Source of the DNA: an uncultured Bacteroides sp.
Lineage (GTDB): Bacteria; Bacteroidota; Bacteroidia; Bacteroidales; Bacteroidaceae
Reading direction: 5' to 3'
Length of the DNA: 64,000 bases
Assembly: GCF_937912035.1 (NCBI RefSeq)
Contig: NZ_CALDPF010000033.1
Location: 1-64,000, forward strand
Shown: one piece after another, positions 18,278 to 27,786 of the stretch
How positions within the stretch are numbered: position 1 is the first letter of the stretch
How the letters are laid out: every line of letters starts with the position of its first letter
The notes under the pieces: generated by a model
Told to the model about the DNA's origin: nothing
Database searches by the model: none
The model's input: only the letters and a program-made list of their open reading frames with translations
Translations under genes and position numbers: made by a program

Positions 18278-20218
18278 ATGGATGAACTGAATCAGAATAT
18301 TAATGCTTCGGAACCTCAAGTGTCATATACGGAAGAGAACATTCGTCACTTGAGCGACATGGAACACGTGCGTACCCGTCCGGGTATGTACATCGGACGT
18401 CTGGGCGACGGCTCGCAGGCGGAAGACGGTATATATGTGTTGCTCAAGGAAGTGGTGGACAACAGTATTGACGAATTCAAGATGGGGGTAGGAAAGCGTA
18501 TCGACATCACTCTGGAAGATAATCTCAGAGTGTCAGTGCGCGACTATGGCCGTGGTATCCCTTTGGGAAGCCTTGTGGATGCAGTGTCCATGTTGAATAC
18601 CGGAGGTAAATACGATACCAAGGCTTTCAAGAAGAGTGTCGGACTTAATGGTGTGGGTGCTAAGGCAGTGAATGCACTGAGTGTGAAATTCATTGCGCGA
18701 AGTGTACGCGACGGACAGATGCGCGAGGCAATTTTCGAAAGGGGAGAGCTGGTGAGTGATACCACTTCGACTACTGACGAGGAGAATGGTACGTTTATCT
18801 TTTTCGAACCGGACAATACCCTATTCCTTAACTATCATTTCCGTCCGGAGTTTATCGAAACGATGCTCCGTAACTATACTTACCTCAACACCGGTTTGTC
18901 TATATATTACAACGGACGACGTATCGTCAGCCGTAACGGACTTGAGGATTTGCTGAACGACAATATGACTGCACAGGGTATATATCCTATAGTGCATATC
19001 ACAGGCGAGGACATCGAAATAGCATTCACTCACAGTCCTCAATATGGCGAGGAGTATTATTCGTTCGTCAACGGACAGCACACCACTCAGGGAGGTACGC
19101 ATCAGAGTGCCTTCAAGGAACATATAGCACGCACCATAAAGGAATTCTATGGAAAAAACCTTGAATTCCAGGACATACGTAACGGTCTGGTGGCTGCTAT
19201 AGCGATAAACGTGATAGAACCTACATTCGAAAGCCAGACAAAAATCAAGCTCGGTTCGCTTACAATGGCTCCTGAGAAAGATTCCGACGGCAATCCTTAT
19301 CCGCTTTCTGGAGTAAGTGTGAATAAGTTTGTGGGCGATTTCATAAAGGAGAATGTCGATAACTATCTCCACAAGCATCCTGATGTGGCAGAAATATTGC
19401 TGCAGAAGATACAGGAATCGGAGAAAGAAAGAAAAGCAATTGCCGGAGTGACAAAGATAGCACGCGAAAGGGCAAAGAAGGCAAATCTGCATAACCGTAA
19501 GCTGCGTGACTGCCGCATACATCTGAATGATGTGAAGTCCGGCAAGAAGGACGAAGAAAAAGACCCGCGTCTGGATAGTGCCATATTCATCACCGAGGGT
19601 GACTCTGCCAGCGGTTCAATAACAAAGAGCCGCGATGTGAATACACAGGCTGTATTCAGTTTGCGGGGTAAACCGCTCAACTCTTTCGGTCTTACCAAGA
19701 AGGTGGTTTACGAAAATGAGGAATTCAATCTCCTTCAGGCTGCACTCAACATCGAGGATGGTCTGGACGGACTTAGATATAATAAGGTGATTGTGGCTAC
19801 CGATGCCGATGTCGATGGTATGCACATACGCCTGTTGATGATAACATTCTTCCTGCAGTTCTTCCCCGATCTGATAAAGAAAGGTCACGTGTATATACTT
19901 CAGACTCCTCTGTTCCGTGTGAGAAACAGGAAGAAAGGTACATACGTTACACGCTACTGTTACACCGACGAGGAAAGACTTGCCGCTATTGATGAACTAG
20001 GACCTAATCCGGAAATAACCCGATTCAAAGGTCTGGGAGAAATATCTCCTGATGAGTTCCGTAACTTTATCGGCGAAGATATGCGTCTGGAGCAGGTGAC
20101 TCTGAGAAAGACTGATGCCGTGAAGGAACTTCTGGAATTCTATATGGGAAAGAACACCATGGAGAGACAGAACTTCATCATTGAAAATCTGGTGGTAGAG
20201 GAAGACGTAAATTTATAA
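18278..20218 (+). CDS. parE: DNA topoisomerase IV subunit B
   Basis: 646 residues from the ATG at 18278 (MDELNQN). A longer in-frame extension back to 18119 exists but would overlap the upstream gene by about 145 bases and lacks family similarity, so it was rejected. The GHKL ATPase region has EVVDNSIDE, RTRPGMYIG and GVGAKAVNAL; the TOPRIM region has EGDSASG and ATDADVDGMHIR. The sequence SRDVNTQAVFSLRGKPLN favours ParE over GyrB. It unlinks daughter chromosomes with ParC, which is not in the window. coaD starts five bases after the stop. Confidence 0.92.
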   Translation: MDELNQNINASEPQVSYTEENIRHLSDMEHVRTRPGMYIGRLGDGSQAEDGIYVLLKEVVDNSIDEFKMGVGKRIDITLEDNLRVSVRDYGRGIPLGSLVDAVSMLNTGGKYDTKAFKKSVGLNGVGAKAVNALSVKFIARSVRDGQMREAIFERGELVSDTTSTTDEENGTFIFFEPDNTLFLNYHFRPEFIETMLRNYTYLNTGLSIYYNGRRIVSRNGLEDLLNDNMTAQGIYPIVHITGEDIEIAFTHSPQYGEEYYSFVNGQHTTQGGTHQSAFKEHIARTIKEFYGKNLEFQDIRNGLVAAIAINVIEPTFESQTKIKLGSLTMAPEKDSDGNPYPLSGVSVNKFVGDFIKENVDNYLHKHPDVAEILLQKIQESEKERKAIAGVTKIARERAKKANLHNRKLRDCRIHLNDVKSGKKDEEKDPRLDSAIFITEGDSASGSITKSRDVNTQAVFSLRGKPLNSFGLTKKVVYENEEFNLLQAALNIEDGLDGLRYNKVIVATDADVDGMHIRLLMITFFLQFFPDLIKKGHVYILQTPLFRVRNRKKGTYVTRYCYTDEERLAAIDELGPNPEITRFKGLGEISPDEFRNFIGEDMRLEQVTLRKTDAVKELLEFYMGKNTMERQNFIIENLVVEEDVNL

Positions 20219-20223
20219 ATCAG

Positions 20224-20676
20224 ATGAAAAAAGCAATATTCCCCGGTACCTTCGATCCGTTTACTATCGGACACTATTCGGTAGTGAAACGTGCCCTTAC
20301 CTTTATGGACGAGGTGGTGATAGGTATCGGTATAAATGACAGCAAGCGCACATGGTTTCCTACAGAGAAACGTGTGGAGATGATAAGCAAGCTCTATGCA
20401 GACGAGCCTAGAATAAAGGTTGCCGCATATTCCGGCCTGACAATAGATTTCGCCCGCGAGTGTGGCGCGCAGTTTATTGTGCGCGGCATACGTACCGTTC
20501 GCGATTTTGAATACGAAGAAACCATTGCCGACATTAACCGCAAGATGGCAGGCATAGAAACCATTCTGCTGTTTACCGAGCCTGAACTGACTTCGGTAAG
20601 CTCCACTATCGTGCGCGAACTTCTTCAGTTCGGCAAGGATGTAAGTCCTTTCTTGCCTGAAGGTATGAAACTTTAA
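20224..20676 (+). CDS. coaD: Phosphopantetheine adenylyltransferase
   Basis: 150 residues, typical length. The nucleotidyltransferase motif appears as FPGTFDPFTIGHYS near residues 5-18, and VRGIRTVRDFEYE and VSSTIVRELL are the conserved substrate-binding stretches. It transfers AMP from ATP to 4'-phosphopantetheine in coenzyme A synthesis. It sits between parE (five-base gap) and the S41 protease (14-base gap) in one operon. Confidence 0.96.
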   Translation: MKKAIFPGTFDPFTIGHYSVVKRALTFMDEVVIGIGINDSKRTWFPTEKRVEMISKLYADEPRIKVAAYSGLTIDFARECGAQFIVRGIRTVRDFEYEETIADINRKMAGIETILLFTEPELTSVSSTIVRELLQFGKDVSPFLPEGMKL

Positions 20677-20690
20677 TTTTACCAAGATAT

Positions 20691-22253
20691 ATGAAATTGA
20701 AGCTATTTTTTACTGTATGTTTATTGTTGGGCATTTCATTAATAGTTGAGGCTCAGAATAAATTATTGAATTCTCCTGCCAGAAAACTTCAGCTGGCAGA
20801 GTTCGCCATTGCCAATCTATATGTTGACGATGTGGACGAAGACAAGTTGGTGGAAGACGCCATAATCAAGATGCTCGAGGAACTGGATCCGCATTCCACT
20901 TATTCCGATCCTGAAGAAGTCAAGAAACTGAACGAACCGCTGGTAGGTAATTTCGACGGTATCGGAGTTCAGTTCAATATGGCTACAGATACACTTTTCG
21001 TTATCCAGCCGGTGTCTGGAGGTCCCTCTGAAAAGGTCGGTATCCTGGCAGGCGACCGTATCATAGAAGTCAATGATACTGTAATTGCCGGAGTGAAGAT
21101 GAGTACAGAGGAAATAATGCGTCGTCTTCGTGGCCCTAAAGGAACTAAAGTCAATCTGAAAATTATGCGTCGCGGAGTGAAGGAACTGTTGACTTTCACT
21201 GTGAAGCGCGATAAGATACCTGTTTACAGTCTTGATGCTTCGTATATGATGACCAAGACTACAGGCTACATACGTATAAGCCGTTTTGCAGCCACTACTG
21301 CCGATGAGTTTGAAGATGCATTGCATAAGCTTCAGGAAAAAGGCATGCGCAACCTTATTCTCGACCTGCAGGGAAATGGAGGAGGCTATCTTAACGCTGC
21401 CATCGAAATAGCCAACCATATTCTGGAGAAAGGCGAGCTGATAGTCTATACTGAAGGAAAACGTAATCCGCGCACAGAATTCAAGGCCCGTGGAAACGGC
21501 GACTTCCGCAATGGCAAACTTGTAGTTCTGGTAGATGAGTTCTCCGCTTCGGCAAGTGAAATTGTGACAGGAGCCATTCAGGACTGGGACAGAGGTACTG
21601 TAGTAGGCCGACGCACATTCGGTAAAGGACTTGTACAGAGACCTATAGACCTTCCGGACGGTTCTATGATACGTCTCACTGTGGCACGATATTACACTCC
21701 TTCGGGCAGATGCATACAGAAACCATACGAAAGCATAGAACAGTATAACAGAGACCTTATAGAGAGATATAACCGTGGCGAGATGCAGAGTGCCGACAGT
21801 ATTCACTTTCCTGACTCTCTGAAAACCAAGACATTGAAGAAAGGACGCATTGTGTATGGCGGTGGAGGTATAATGCCTGACTACTTTGTGCCTATAGACA
21901 CTACTTATTATACAGATTATTATCTTGCATTGCGTGACAAGGGAGCTATTGTCCAGCAAAACCTGAAACTGATAGACGCAAACCGCAGCGAATGGAAAGA
22001 AAAATACAAGACATTCGACCGTTTCAACAAGCGTTTTGAAGTTACTGACAAGATGCTCGCCGATCTGATAGCCCTTGGTAAGACTCTGGGTGTGGAATAT
22101 AAGGAGGACGAATACAAGACCGCACTTCCTCTTATAAAGACTCAGCTTAAAGCTCTTATTGCCCGCGACCTATGGGATATGAACGAGTATTTCCAGGTTA
22201 TAAACTCGATGAACGAAACGGTGCAGAAAGGACTTGAGTTGATAGAGGAGTAG
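20691..22253 (+). CDS. S41 family C-terminal processing protease
   Basis: 520 residues. A signal peptide ends near VEAQ, followed by a PDZ domain (about 85-170) and the S41 catalytic domain (about 180-360). The serine/lysine pair is S287 in SASASE and K312 in FGKGLVQ, 25 residues apart as in Prc/CtpA proteases. It would work in the periplasm, trimming the C-terminal ends of envelope proteins. It is the last gene of the acetyltransferase-parE-coaD operon. Confidence 0.93.
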   Translation: MKLKLFFTVCLLLGISLIVEAQNKLLNSPARKLQLAEFAIANLYVDDVDEDKLVEDAIIKMLEELDPHSTYSDPEEVKKLNEPLVGNFDGIGVQFNMATDTLFVIQPVSGGPSEKVGILAGDRIIEVNDTVIAGVKMSTEEIMRRLRGPKGTKVNLKIMRRGVKELLTFTVKRDKIPVYSLDASYMMTKTTGYIRISRFAATTADEFEDALHKLQEKGMRNLILDLQGNGGGYLNAAIEIANHILEKGELIVYTEGKRNPRTEFKARGNGDFRNGKLVVLVDEFSASASEIVTGAIQDWDRGTVVGRRTFGKGLVQRPIDLPDGSMIRLTVARYYTPSGRCIQKPYESIEQYNRDLIERYNRGEMQSADSIHFPDSLKTKTLKKGRIVYGGGGIMPDYFVPIDTTYYTDYYLALRDKGAIVQQNLKLIDANRSEWKEKYKTFDRFNKRFEVTDKMLADLIALGKTLGVEYKEDEYKTALPLIKTQLKALIARDLWDMNEYFQVINSMNETVQKGLELIEE

Positions 22254-22286
22254 TTAGAGCTCATTAAAGAATTATTTCCTTAATTG

Positions 22287-22318
22287 TTTGTAATAATGAT
22301 GGAAATAGCCTAACTTTG
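22287..22318 (+). promoter_or_regulatory. Promoter of frdCAB (TTTG-N20-TAACTTTG)
   Basis: TTTG at 22287-22290 and TAACTTTG at 22311-22318 are 20 bases apart, a close match to the Bacteroidetes consensus, about 70 bases before the frdC ATG. Confidence 0.6.
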
Positions 22319-22387
22319 CCAAGTCTAAGAACCATTAATAAAGACTATTTTAGTTTTAATTATTAAATAATTTAAAATCAATCATTT

Positions 22388-23077
22388 ATGTGGTTAAGTA
22401 ATTCATCTATTGGTAGGAAAGTGGTGATGAGCGTTACCGGTATCGCCCTTGTCCTGTTTCTGACATTTCACATGGCGATGAACCTTGTTGCATTGTTCTC
22501 AGGTGAGGCATACAACATGATTTGCGAATTCCTGGGTGCTAACTGGTACGCATTGGTTGCAACAGTAGGTTTGGCTGCCTTGTTTGTAATTCACATCATT
22601 TACGCTTTCTGGTTGACTATCCAGAATCGTGCTGCACGCGGTAGCGAACGCTATGCAGTAACAGCTAAGCCAAAGAACGTAGAATGGGCTTCACAGAACA
22701 TGCTTGTTCTTGGTATCATCGTAATTTTGGGATTGGCACTTCACTTTGTCAATTTCTGGTACAAGATGCAGTTTGCTGAAATCATCGGCGACCCGATGTT
22801 GGGCGGTCTTCACGCAACAGACGGTTACGGTTACATCATGCAGACATTCTCTAACCCTGTATTCTTCGTATTGTACCTCGTTTGGTTGGCAGCTCTCTGG
22901 TTCCACCTTACTCACGGATTCTGGAGCTCTATGCAGTCATTGGGTTGGAACAACAAGACTTGGATCAACCGTTGGAAATGCATCTCTAACATCTATTCAA
23001 CAATCATCGTGTTGGGATTTGCTCTTGTAGCAGTAGTATTCTTCCTGAAAAACATGATGGGTTGCGGTGCTTGCTAA
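22388..23077 (+). CDS. frdC: Fumarate reductase/succinate dehydrogenase cytochrome b subunit
   Basis: 229 residues with five transmembrane helices and conserved histidines (TFHMAMN, FVIHIIY, LTHGFW) that would hold two b hemes. This is the single-polypeptide type B anchor found in Bacteroides. It anchors the FrdA/FrdB catalytic pair to the inner membrane and links menaquinol oxidation to fumarate reduction in anaerobic respiration, giving succinate. frdA follows after 33 bases and frdB 48 bases later. Codon use in the operon is strongly biased, as in highly expressed genes. Confidence 0.93.
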   Translation: MWLSNSSIGRKVVMSVTGIALVLFLTFHMAMNLVALFSGEAYNMICEFLGANWYALVATVGLAALFVIHIIYAFWLTIQNRAARGSERYAVTAKPKNVEWASQNMLVLGIIVILGLALHFVNFWYKMQFAEIIGDPMLGGLHATDGYGYIMQTFSNPVFFVLYLVWLAALWFHLTHGFWSSMQSLGWNNKTWINRWKCISNIYSTIIVLGFALVAVVFFLKNMMGCGAC

Positions 23078-23110
23078 TTGAAAAGTGTAACTGATTAAAT
23101 TAAAAACATT

Positions 23111-25093
23111 ATGACTAAAGTTTTAGATTCTAAGATTCCTGAAGGCCCAATAGCTGAGAAATGGACTAACTATAAAGCTCACCAGAAATTGGTGAACCCG
23201 GCTAACAAACGCCGCTTGGATATCATCGTTGTAGGTACAGGTTTGGCAGGTGCTTCTGCTGCCGCTTCACTTGGTGAAATGGGATTTCGTGTATTCAACT
23301 TCTGTATCCAGGACTCTCCACGTCGTGCACACTCTATCGCTGCACAGGGTGGTATCAACGCTGCTAAGAACTATCAGAACGACGGTGACTCTGTATATCG
23401 TCTTTTCTACGATACAGTGAAAGGTGGTGACTATCGTGCTCGTGAAGCTAACGTTTACCGTCTTGCCGAAGTTTCAAACAATATTATCGACCAGTGCGTG
23501 GCACAGGGTGTTCCTTTCGCTCGTGAATACGGCGGTACACTTGCCAACCGTTCTTTCGGTGGTGCTCAGGTATCACGTACTTTCTATGCTAAAGGTCAGA
23601 CTGGCCAGCAGTTGCTTCTTGGTGCATACTCTGCATTGAGCCGCCAGGTAGGTGCCGGTACAGTTAAATTATATACTCGTTACGAAATGCTTGACGTGGT
23701 TTTGGTTGACGGCCGTGCTCGCGGTATCATTGCAAAGAACCTCGTAACTGGTAAACTTGAACGTTTCGCTGCTCACGCAGTAGTTATTGCTACTGGTGGA
23801 TACGGTAACACTTATTTCCTTTCTACTAACGCTATGGCATGTAACGTAACAGCTGCTATGTCTTGCTACCGTAAGGGAGCTATGTTTGCTAACCCTGCTT
23901 ACGTTCAGATCCACCCGACATGTATTCCTGTACACGGTGACAAGCAGTCTAAGCTTACATTGATGTCAGAATCACTTCGTAACGACGGTCGTATCTGGGT
24001 TCCTAAGAAACTTGAAGACGCTAAAGCACTTCAGGCCGGAACCAAGAAGGGTAGCGATATCCCTGAAGAAGACCGTGACTACTATTTGGAACGCCGTTAT
24101 CCTGCATTCGGTAACCTTGTTCCACGTGACGTTGCTTCACGTGCTGCCAAGGAACGTTGCGACCACGGATTCGGTGTTAACAACACAGGTCTTGCCGTAT
24201 TCCTTGACTTCTCTGAAAGTATCGAACGTCTCGGTCTTGATGTAGTTCGTCAGCGTTACGGTAACCTCTTCGATATGTACGAAGAAATCACAGACGTTAA
24301 TCCGGGTGAACTTGCAAAAGAAATCAACGGACGCAAATACTACAACCCAATGATGATTTATCCTGCTATCCACTATACAATGGGTGGTATTTGGGTTGAC
24401 TACGAACTTCAGACAACTATCAAGGGTCTGTTCGCAATCGGTGAATGTAACTTCTCTGACCACGGTGCAAACCGTCTTGGTGCATCTGCATTGATGCAGG
24501 GTCTTGCTGACGGTTACTTCGTATTGCCATACACAATCCAGAACTACTTGTCAGACCAGATCACTGTTCCTCGCTTCTCTACAGATCTTCCTGAATTCGC
24601 TGAAGCTGAAAAGGCTGTTCAGGCTAAGATTGACCACCTGATGAACATCAAGGGTAAGAAGTCAGTTGACTCAATCCACAAGGAATTGGGCCGCGTAATG
24701 TGGGAATATGTAGGTATGGGACGTACTGCAGAAGGCTTGAAGACAGGTCTGGCTCGTCTGAAAGAAATCCGCAAGGAATTCGAAACAGAACTGTTTATCC
24801 CTGGCTCAAAAGAAGGTATGAACATCGAGCTTGACAAGGCATTCCGTCTTGACGACTTCATCACAATGGGTCAGCTTATCGCTTACGATGCTTTGAACCG
24901 TGAAGAATCTTGCGGTGGTCACTTCCGTGAAGAACACCAGACAGAAGAAGGTGAAGCTAAGCGTGATGACGAAAACTTCTTCTATGTAGCTTGCTGGGAA
25001 TACCAGGGAAGCGACGACAAGGCTCCTGTACTTTATAAGGAACCATTGGTTTACGAAGCAATCAAAGTACAGACTCGTAACTACAAGAGCTAA
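23111..25093 (+). CDS. frdA: Fumarate reductase flavoprotein subunit
   Basis: 660 residues. The FAD-binding Rossmann motif is VVGTGLAGASAAASLG near residues 41-56; the covalent FAD site is the histidine in RAHSIAAQGGINAAK; and HYTMGGIWVD and HGANRLGASALMQGL are the conserved active site and FAD contacts. It reduces fumarate to succinate in the cytoplasm. Second gene of frdCAB. Confidence 0.95.
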   Translation: MTKVLDSKIPEGPIAEKWTNYKAHQKLVNPANKRRLDIIVVGTGLAGASAAASLGEMGFRVFNFCIQDSPRRAHSIAAQGGINAAKNYQNDGDSVYRLFYDTVKGGDYRAREANVYRLAEVSNNIIDQCVAQGVPFAREYGGTLANRSFGGAQVSRTFYAKGQTGQQLLLGAYSALSRQVGAGTVKLYTRYEMLDVVLVDGRARGIIAKNLVTGKLERFAAHAVVIATGGYGNTYFLSTNAMACNVTAAMSCYRKGAMFANPAYVQIHPTCIPVHGDKQSKLTLMSESLRNDGRIWVPKKLEDAKALQAGTKKGSDIPEEDRDYYLERRYPAFGNLVPRDVASRAAKERCDHGFGVNNTGLAVFLDFSESIERLGLDVVRQRYGNLFDMYEEITDVNPGELAKEINGRKYYNPMMIYPAIHYTMGGIWVDYELQTTIKGLFAIGECNFSDHGANRLGASALMQGLADGYFVLPYTIQNYLSDQITVPRFSTDLPEFAEAEKAVQAKIDHLMNIKGKKSVDSIHKELGRVMWEYVGMGRTAEGLKTGLARLKEIRKEFETELFIPGSKEGMNIELDKAFRLDDFITMGQLIAYDALNREESCGGHFREEHQTEEGEAKRDDENFFYVACWEYQGSDDKAPVLYKEPLVYEAIKVQTRNYKS

Positions 25094-25141
25094 TTGAGCT
25101 AATCTGAGACGAAGTAAAACAATTTAAAGAAAAGAAGTAAA

Positions 25142-25897
25142 ATGGATAAAAATATATCATTTACGCTGAAAGTATGGCGTCAGAACGGACCTAAGGATAA
25201 AGGTCATTTCGATACATTCCAGATGAAAGACATTCCGGGTGATACTTCATTCCTCGAAATGCTCGATATCTTGAATGAAATGTTGATTGAAGAAGGTAAA
25301 GAACCTATAGTATTCGACCACGACTGCCGTGAAGGTATCTGCGGTATGTGCTCATTGTACATCAACGGACATCCACACGGACCTGCAACAGGTGCTACTA
25401 CTTGCCAGATCTACATGCGTCGTTTCAAAGACGGTGACACTATCACAGTTGAACCATGGCGTTCTGCAGGTTTCCCTGTAATTAAGGACTTGATGGTTGA
25501 CCGTTCTGCATACGACAAGATTATGCAGGCTGGTGGTTTCGTAAGCGTACGTACAGGTGCTCCTCAGGATGCTAACGCTATCCTTATCCCTAAGACAATC
25601 GCTGACGAAGCTATGGATGCTGCTACATGTATCGGTTGTGGTGCTTGTGTAGCTGCATGTAAGAACGGTTCTGCTATGCTTTTCGTTTCTGCAAAAGTTA
25701 GCCAGTTGAACCTTCTCCCTCAGGGTAAGCCGGAAGCTTTGCGTCGTGCAAAAGCTATGTTGTCTAAGATGGACGAACTTGGTTTCGGTAACTGTACAAA
25801 CACTCGTGCTTGTGAAGCAGAATGTCCGAAATGCGTTTCTATCAGCAACATTGCCCGCTTGAACCGCGACTTCATCAAGGCAAAACTGAAAGACTAA
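25142..25897 (+). CDS. frdB: Fumarate reductase iron-sulfur subunit
   Basis: 251 residues. A 2Fe-2S domain has CREGICGMCSLY near residues 60-71; two further cysteine clusters, CIGCGACVAACK near 161-172 and CTNTRACEAECPKC near 219-232, bind 3Fe-4S and 4Fe-4S centres. It passes electrons from the cytochrome b subunit to FrdA. Last gene of the operon; a terminator follows at 25923. Confidence 0.95.
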   Translation: MDKNISFTLKVWRQNGPKDKGHFDTFQMKDIPGDTSFLEMLDILNEMLIEEGKEPIVFDHDCREGICGMCSLYINGHPHGPATGATTCQIYMRRFKDGDTITVEPWRSAGFPVIKDLMVDRSAYDKIMQAGGFVSVRTGAPQDANAILIPKTIADEAMDAATCIGCGACVAACKNGSAMLFVSAKVSQLNLLPQGKPEALRRAKAMLSKMDELGFGNCTNTRACEAECPKCVSISNIARLNRDFIKAKLKD

Positions 25898-25922
25898 TAT
25901 CAGTCATATATATAAATATCAG

Positions 25923-25957
25923 AATCCGGTTTCATTGGTTTGAAGCCGGATTTTTTT
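25923..25957 (+). terminator. Rho-independent terminator of frdCAB
   Basis: A 12-bp stem with one G-U pair (25923-25934 with 25941-25952), six-base loop and a T-tract, 26 bases after the frdB stop. Confidence 0.85.
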
Positions 25958-26063
25958 ATTGTTTTCATGTCGCTTTTTTCCGACTTTCAGATTGTAATTG
26001 TATTAATATTATAGCTTTTAATGTGAAATATTTTTAAATGAATAAGTTTTATTGGAGTAATAC

Positions 26064-26167
26064 TTGCAATTAATGCGTGTATTTTCTACATTTGCAAAGT
26101 GATTTTTTTCATAGTATTAGATTTAAGGTTAACAAGGTACGGGGACAAGGCGTTGTCCCCTTTTTTT
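26064..26167 (+). ncRNA. Candidate small RNA with its own promoter and terminator
   Basis: A promoter of consensus form, TTG (26064-26066), 20 bases, TACATTTG (26087-26094), is followed about 45 bases later by a GC-rich hairpin (26141-26148 with 26153-26160) and seven T. The predicted transcript runs from about 26101 to 26165, roughly 65 bases, without a plausible reading frame. It lies between the frd terminator and the convergent dprA gene, whose stop codon it reaches. The hairpin alone could instead be a backup terminator. Confidence 0.45.
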
Positions 26168-27281
26168 ATACCAGTTTATAAACCCCTCCAGCCAGAGCTC
26201 GCACTATCCCTTTCATCTCCATTTCGAACAGTATGCCGGTTATCTTGTTTATAGGGATATTGGTATTGACGACAATAGTGTTTATCTGCAGTCCGTCAGG
26301 ATTCTTTTCCAATTGCGAAGTTACGAGTTCTTCCTCCGGAGTGAGGTCGGGGAACAGCTGGCGCTGTATGCCTTCGCGCGGATTGGGTGTAGGGGTATAA
26401 TCCCAGTTCATGGCTTTTACCAGTTCTTCTGCGCTTTGCAGTAGGGTTGCTTTGTTGCTGCGGATAAGGGCATTGCAGCCTATTGAGAATTCGTCACATA
26501 TACGTCCTGGGAAAGCGAAACAGTCGCGGTTATAGCTTTCTGCTATATCGGCAGTGATCAGTGCGCCGCCTTTGGCTGCCGATTCCACTACTATGGTGGC
26601 GTCGCTCATTCCTGCTACTATCCTGTTGCGTTTTATGAAGTTTTGTCTGTCGGGATTTGTTCCGCTCGGGTATTCGGTTAGCAGTCCGCCGTGATTGAGC
26701 ATTTCGGCTGCCGTACGTCGGTGGACAGCCGGATAGATTCTGTCGAGGCCGTGTGCCAGTACGCCTACAGTATCCATACCGTATTGGAGCGCTGCTCTAT
26801 GGGCGTTTATGTCGATGCCGTATGCCAAGCCGCTTACTATAAGCACGTCGGGCATTATTTCATGTAGTTCGCTGATGAAGCGTTGGCAGATGTCTCTGCC
26901 GTATTCGGTGGCATGGCGTGTGCCTACCAGGTTGATTATATGCAGGCTGTTCAGGTTGGCTGTACCTTTATAGAATAACAGCAATGGCGCGTCATCACAT
27001 TCACGTAGGCGCGACGGATAGTCCTCGTCATTAAGTGTAAGACATCTGATGCCGTTCTTCTCGGCAAAACGTATCTCTGCTTCACACAGGCGCAGCACAT
27101 CGCAGTTGACTATCGCGTCAATCACTTTCTGTGATACATCGGGCACGATGTCTTTAAGATTCTTGGCATTGCTGAATATTGTTGTGGCCGAGCCTGCCGC
27201 CTCCATCAGACGGTGTGCGCCTATCATGCCGAGTCCGGGCAGACGGGTGAGTGCCATTGTGTAAAGCAGTTCTTCGTTCAT
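26166..27281 (-). CDS. dprA: DNA processing protein DprA
   Basis: 371 residues. An N-terminal helix-hairpin-helix/SAM-like region (about 1-70) precedes the DprA Rossmann-like domain with VGTRHATEYG, SGLAYGIDINAHRAA and FAFPGRI, and a C-terminal winged-helix domain (about 310-371). It loads RecA on incoming single-stranded DNA during transformation and is kept in most bacteria. It forms an operon with the thioesterase gene upstream (seven-base gap). Confidence 0.94.
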   Translation of the reverse strand: MNEELLYTMALTRLPGLGMIGAHRLMEAAGSATTIFSNAKNLKDIVPDVSQKVIDAIVNCDVLRLCEAEIRFAEKNGIRCLTLNDEDYPSRLRECDDAPLLLFYKGTANLNSLHIINLVGTRHATEYGRDICQRFISELHEIMPDVLIVSGLAYGIDINAHRAALQYGMDTVGVLAHGLDRIYPAVHRRTAAEMLNHGGLLTEYPSGTNPDRQNFIKRNRIVAGMSDATIVVESAAKGGALITADIAESYNRDCFAFPGRICDEFSIGCNALIRSNKATLLQSAEELVKAMNWDYTPTPNPREGIQRQLFPDLTPEEELVTSQLEKNPDGLQINTIVVNTNIPINKITGILFEMEMKGIVRALAGGVYKLV

Positions 27282-27288
27282 GGTGGTG

Positions 27289-27693
27289 TTATTCGCTGAA
27301 ATATGGTGAGAAGATAGTGTTGAATACCTCGCTGTCGCCCAAGCGGCCGTTTATCACGCATACGGTTTCCACTGTGGCTTTTATTACAGGCTTCATGTCG
27401 GACAGACGGAATATGTCCTGATAGAACACGTATTTTATTCCTTCTTTCTTGATGTATAGTTTGGAGATGAATTCGTCGCCACTCTTCAGCGGTGTCTTGA
27501 AAGCCATGTTCAGTCTTGCCACTACAGGGTCTATGCCTTCGTCGTGAAGGTGTGCGAAACTTACTCCCAGAGATGAGAGGAACTCGTGGCGGGTGTGTTC
27601 GATGTAGTGCTGGTAATTGGCATTGTTCACTATGCCCTGAAGGTCGCATTCGTAGTCGCGCACCTTCATTTGCAGTTCGAAGATGTATTTCAT
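27289..27693 (-). CDS. Acyl-CoA thioesterase, YbgC/4-hydroxybenzoyl-CoA type
   Basis: 134 residues, one hot-dog domain. The family motif appears as YECDLQGIVNNANYQHYIEH near residues 14-33, with asparagine and histidine positions conserved. The usual aspartate of Dx(D/H)GxV is D18 before QGIV. It would hydrolyse acyl-CoA or acyl-ACP thioesters in the cytoplasm. It is transcribed with dprA from a TATGTTTG element 29 bases upstream. Confidence 0.88.
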   Translation of the reverse strand: MKYIFELQMKVRDYECDLQGIVNNANYQHYIEHTRHEFLSSLGVSFAHLHDEGIDPVVARLNMAFKTPLKSGDEFISKLYIKKEGIKYVFYQDIFRLSDMKPVIKATVETVCVINGRLGDSEVFNTIFSPYFSE

Positions 27694-27721
27694 TCTTAGT
27701 CTTTTTAGTATTGATTAGTTA

Positions 27722-27729
27722 CAAACATA
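27722..27729 (-). promoter_or_regulatory. -7 promoter element (TATGTTTG) for thioesterase-dprA
   Basis: Minus-strand TATGTTTG, an exact TAnnTTTG match, about 29 bases before the thioesterase ATG. No -33 box at the right distance. Confidence 0.4.
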
Positions 27730-27773
27730 CGGAAAAATCCTCTTATATCTATCGTTGCAAGGAATATTCTTCA

Positions 27774-27781
27774 TATTTTTG
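27774..27781 (+). promoter_or_regulatory. -7 promoter element (TATTTTTG) just upstream of dus
   Basis: TATTTTTG ends only five bases before the dus ATG at 27787. If used, transcription would begin at or next to the start codon, giving a leaderless mRNA. Confidence 0.3.
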
Positions 27782-27786
27782 CATCT

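Noticed and set aside
18821..19522. 233-residue open frame on the minus strand
   Set aside because: Antisense to parE, whose protein motifs are clear.
20817..21959. 380-residue open frame on the minus strand
   Set aside because: Lies fully antisense to the S41 protease gene, with low-complexity composition and no family motif; a shadow frame.
22388..25897. Foreign origin of frdCAB because of its unusual codon use
   Set aside because: Strong codon bias is expected of a highly expressed respiratory operon; gene order is normal for Bacteroidales.
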